Assembly: GCA_022823105.1 (NCBI GenBank)
Contig: JAJDXU010000005.1
Location: 1-41,334, forward strand
Direction: 5' to 3'
DNA length: 41,334 nucleotides
From: Dehalococcoidia bacterium
GTDB taxonomy: Bacteria; Chloroflexota; Dehalococcoidia; Lucifugimonadales; UBA3495
Part shown: one piece after another, positions 39,815 to 41,334 of the stretch
Position numbering within the stretch: position 1 is the stretch's first letter
Layout: every line of letters begins with the position of its first letter
The notes under the pieces: generated by a model
What the model saw: the letters and a program-made list of their open reading frames with translations, nothing else
Told to the model about the DNA's origin: nothing
Databases searched by the model: none
Program-made: the position numbers and the translations under genes

Positions 39815-40744
39815 ATGGAAGTATTAGTATCCGGGTCCCTGGCCATCGACCGCATCATGACGTTTCCCGGGCGCTTCGGCGACCACATCGTGCCCGAGCG
39901 GGTGCACCAGATCAACCTGAGCTTCACGGTGGACGGGTTCAACGCCTACTTCGGCGGCACGGCCGGCAACATCGCGTACTCCCTGGCGATGCTGGGGCAG
40001 ACGCCGCGGCTGATCGCGGCCATCGGCAACGACTACCGGGACTACTTCACGCGGCTGGCGGCGAACGGCATCCCCACGGACGACGTGAAAATCGTCGAGG
40101 ACGAGGCCACGGCCTCGGCCTTCATCGTCACCGACCTGGCCGACAACCAGATCACCGGGTTTAACCCGGGAGCGATGAAGCACGCGGCTGGTTTTGACTT
40201 CAGCCAGGTGGACCCGGCGGACACCATCAACATCGTCAGCCCCGGCAACCTCACCGATATGTCCAACTTCACGGCGGATGGCAAGCAGGCCGGCGTCTAC
40301 ACCATTTTCGATCCAGGCCAGTCGCTGCCGGTTTGGGACGCCGAGGGCCTGACCGAGTGCATCCGCAACAGCGACCTGCTGATCGCCAACGACTACGAGA
40401 TGGCGCTGATCTCAGAACGTACGGGCATCGACAAGGGCGGGCTGATGCAGTTGACGGGCGCGATGGTCACCACCCTGGGCGAGCAGGGCACCCGCATCAC
40501 CACCGCAGACGGGGAGGTCATTGTGCCGTGCGTGCCCACGGACAACGTGGTGGACCCGACGGGCGCCGGCGACGCCTTCCGTGGCGGGTTCATCCTCGGC
40601 CTGATCCGCAAGGAGGGCCTGGAACGGGCGGCGCAGATCGGCTCCGCGTGCGCCCACTTCGTGATCCAGCAGCGTGGAACGCAGGAGTACCGCTACACCA
40701 TGGACGAACTGGAGGCGGTGCTGGCCCGGACCTACGGCGGGTAA
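39815..40744 (+). CDS. PfkB-family carbohydrate/nucleoside kinase
   Basis: The 309-residue product is a ribokinase-fold kinase transferring phosphate from ATP to a sugar or nucleoside. It has the G-G-T-A-G-N-I-A-Y-S-L-A-M-L-G substrate loop near residue 48 and the ATP/anion-hole signature D-P-T-G-A-G-D-A-F-R-G-G-F, with catalytic Asp, near 250. The pattern fits adenosine-kinase-like or ribokinase-like members. The start is the ATG at 39815 with AAGGAAG nine bases upstream. The frame stays open into the preceding DUF192 gene, but those residues are not conserved. Confidence 0.9.
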   Translation: MEVLVSGSLAIDRIMTFPGRFGDHIVPERVHQINLSFTVDGFNAYFGGTAGNIAYSLAMLGQTPRLIAAIGNDYRDYFTRLAANGIPTDDVKIVEDEATASAFIVTDLADNQITGFNPGAMKHAAGFDFSQVDPADTINIVSPGNLTDMSNFTADGKQAGVYTIFDPGQSLPVWDAEGLTECIRNSDLLIANDYEMALISERTGIDKGGLMQLTGAMVTTLGEQGTRITTADGEVIVPCVPTDNVVDPTGAGDAFRGGFILGLIRKEGLERAAQIGSACAHFVIQQRGTQEYRYTMDELEAVLARTYGG

Positions 40745-41334
40745 ACCTACGGTCGGTAAACCTGCTGCCGGCAGCAATCCTCAAGCGTGCCCGCTGAAAA
40801 CCCCCAGCTCCGACACCTCCGGTCCCGGTGACACTTCCGCCTTGCTCTGACCCCTACCCCTTCCGTACCATATTACCCAGCGCCCCATATCCAACCCGCC
40901 ACCCGGACCTGCGAAGGCCGTCCCAATTCCCACGTCCCAACACCAAAAACCTTGCTCCCCCCAACCTGCCCATCTGACCGTCAATTCCACTGAAATCGCC
41001 GCCAAAACCCTGCCATCGGCCCCCATTCAGCCCCACCACTCGCCCAATGCCCTACTTGAACGAGCGGAAATGAGAGGATATGAGCGGGAAATCGGTTTTT
41101 CCGTCCTTTCACCACGTAATTGCAAAGCGGGTACGCTTGAGGCACAGGGCTATCGCACATGACCGGTTTAGTATCGTCATGCCGGCGAAAGCCGGTATCC
41201 ATTGACCGAAGTCGACTGTTTCCATGGGAATATCAAGCCATTCACAGGTTCTGGACTCCGGCTTTCGCCGGAGTGACAGGTGAGTGATTTCATATGCGAT
41301 AGCCCTGCCAACGTGTCTTATGCAATGCAAAGCT
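40745..41334. other. Non-coding end region
   Basis: No credible gene is seen in these 590 bases. A 14-base perfect palindrome TGCTGCCGGCAGCA lies at 40763-40776, just after the PfkB gene, without a T-tract. From about 40800 to 41050 the plus strand is C- and A-rich with poor coding character. The rest is dominated by the inverted-repeat element at 41145-41307. Confidence 0.7.
41145..41307. mobile_element. Nested inverted-repeat element, MITE-like
   Basis: An outer pair of 18-base inverted repeats (41145-41162 and 41290-41307, CAGGGCTATCGCAYATGA) differs at one position. Inside it is a second pair of 26-base inverted repeats (41176-41201 and 41252-41277) sharing the core CCGGCGAAAGCCGG with four mismatches. 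The 163-base element encodes nothing recognisable. The structure is that of a small non-autonomous element or a dispersed palindromic repeat. No clear target duplication is seen. Confidence 0.75.

Noticed and set aside
40781..41026. Minus-strand open frame of 81 codons in the end region
   Set aside because: Trp/Gly-rich product without family resemblance and without a ribosome-binding site. Likely chance.

Overview
This is a GC-rich bacterial chromosome segment with densely packed genes. The left half (1-20445) is one long minus-strand run of translation genes: rpsL, rpsG and fusA, then the complete S10, spc and alpha ribosomal-protein order through rpoA and rplQ into a truncated truA. The right half (20790-40744) is mostly plus-strand metabolic and repair genes. 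The two halves diverge from a 344-base region with a convincing sigma70-type promoter for each side. Protein flavour (tailed ribosomal proteins, a NuoE/NuoF/formate-dehydrogenase-like operon, GT20 plus phosphatase trehalose genes) suggests a Chloroflexota-like bacterium, perhaps near SAR202/Dehalococcoidia. That placement is an impression only, since no search was possible.

Translation cluster (minus strand): rpsL-rpsG-fusA-rpsJ-rplC-rplD-rplW-rplB-rpsS-rplV-rpsC-rplP-rpmC-rpsQ-rplN-rplX-rplE-rpsN-rpsH-rplF-rplR-rpsE-rpmD-rplO-secY-adk-map-infA-rpmJ-rpsM-rpsK-rpsD-rpoA-rplQ-truA. No tuf lies between fusA and rpsJ. Many genes overlap by 1-4 bases, but most of the longer gaps contain a strong hairpin. 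Several proteins carry low-complexity extensions, most strikingly S5 (295 aa, about 100 residues of Ala/Pro/Glu-rich tail), and also S17, RpoA, S3 and L5.

Right half: trehalose-6-phosphate synthase and phosphatase; a HAD hydrolase; a DsbA/FrnE-like oxidoreductase whose first active-site cysteine codon is TGA (U-P-W-C, a selenoprotein candidate); an intergenic stretch with 67-base tandem repeats; an operon for NuoE-like, NuoF-like and NuoG/FdsA-like proteins plus an FNR-type flavoprotein, in which the large subunit lacks the Mo-ligating Cys/Sec; mutS with an in-frame TAG exactly at the Glu of its Phe-X-Glu mismatch-recognition motif; a second selenoprotein candidate, an ArsC/Spx-like protein with U-S-S-C; a small HAD protein; mutL; a tiny Tat-signal protein with its own promoter and terminator; another HAD hydrolase; an HpcH/HpaI aldolase; a DUF192 lipoprotein; a PfkB sugar/nucleoside kinase; and a terminal non-coding region with a nested inverted-repeat (MITE-like) element.

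The most notable signals are the two U-x-x-C redox selenoprotein candidates (both broken by naive ORF calling), the amber codon in mutS, and the formate-dehydrogenase-like subunit without its metal ligand. No selA, selB, selC or selD gene is seen in the window.
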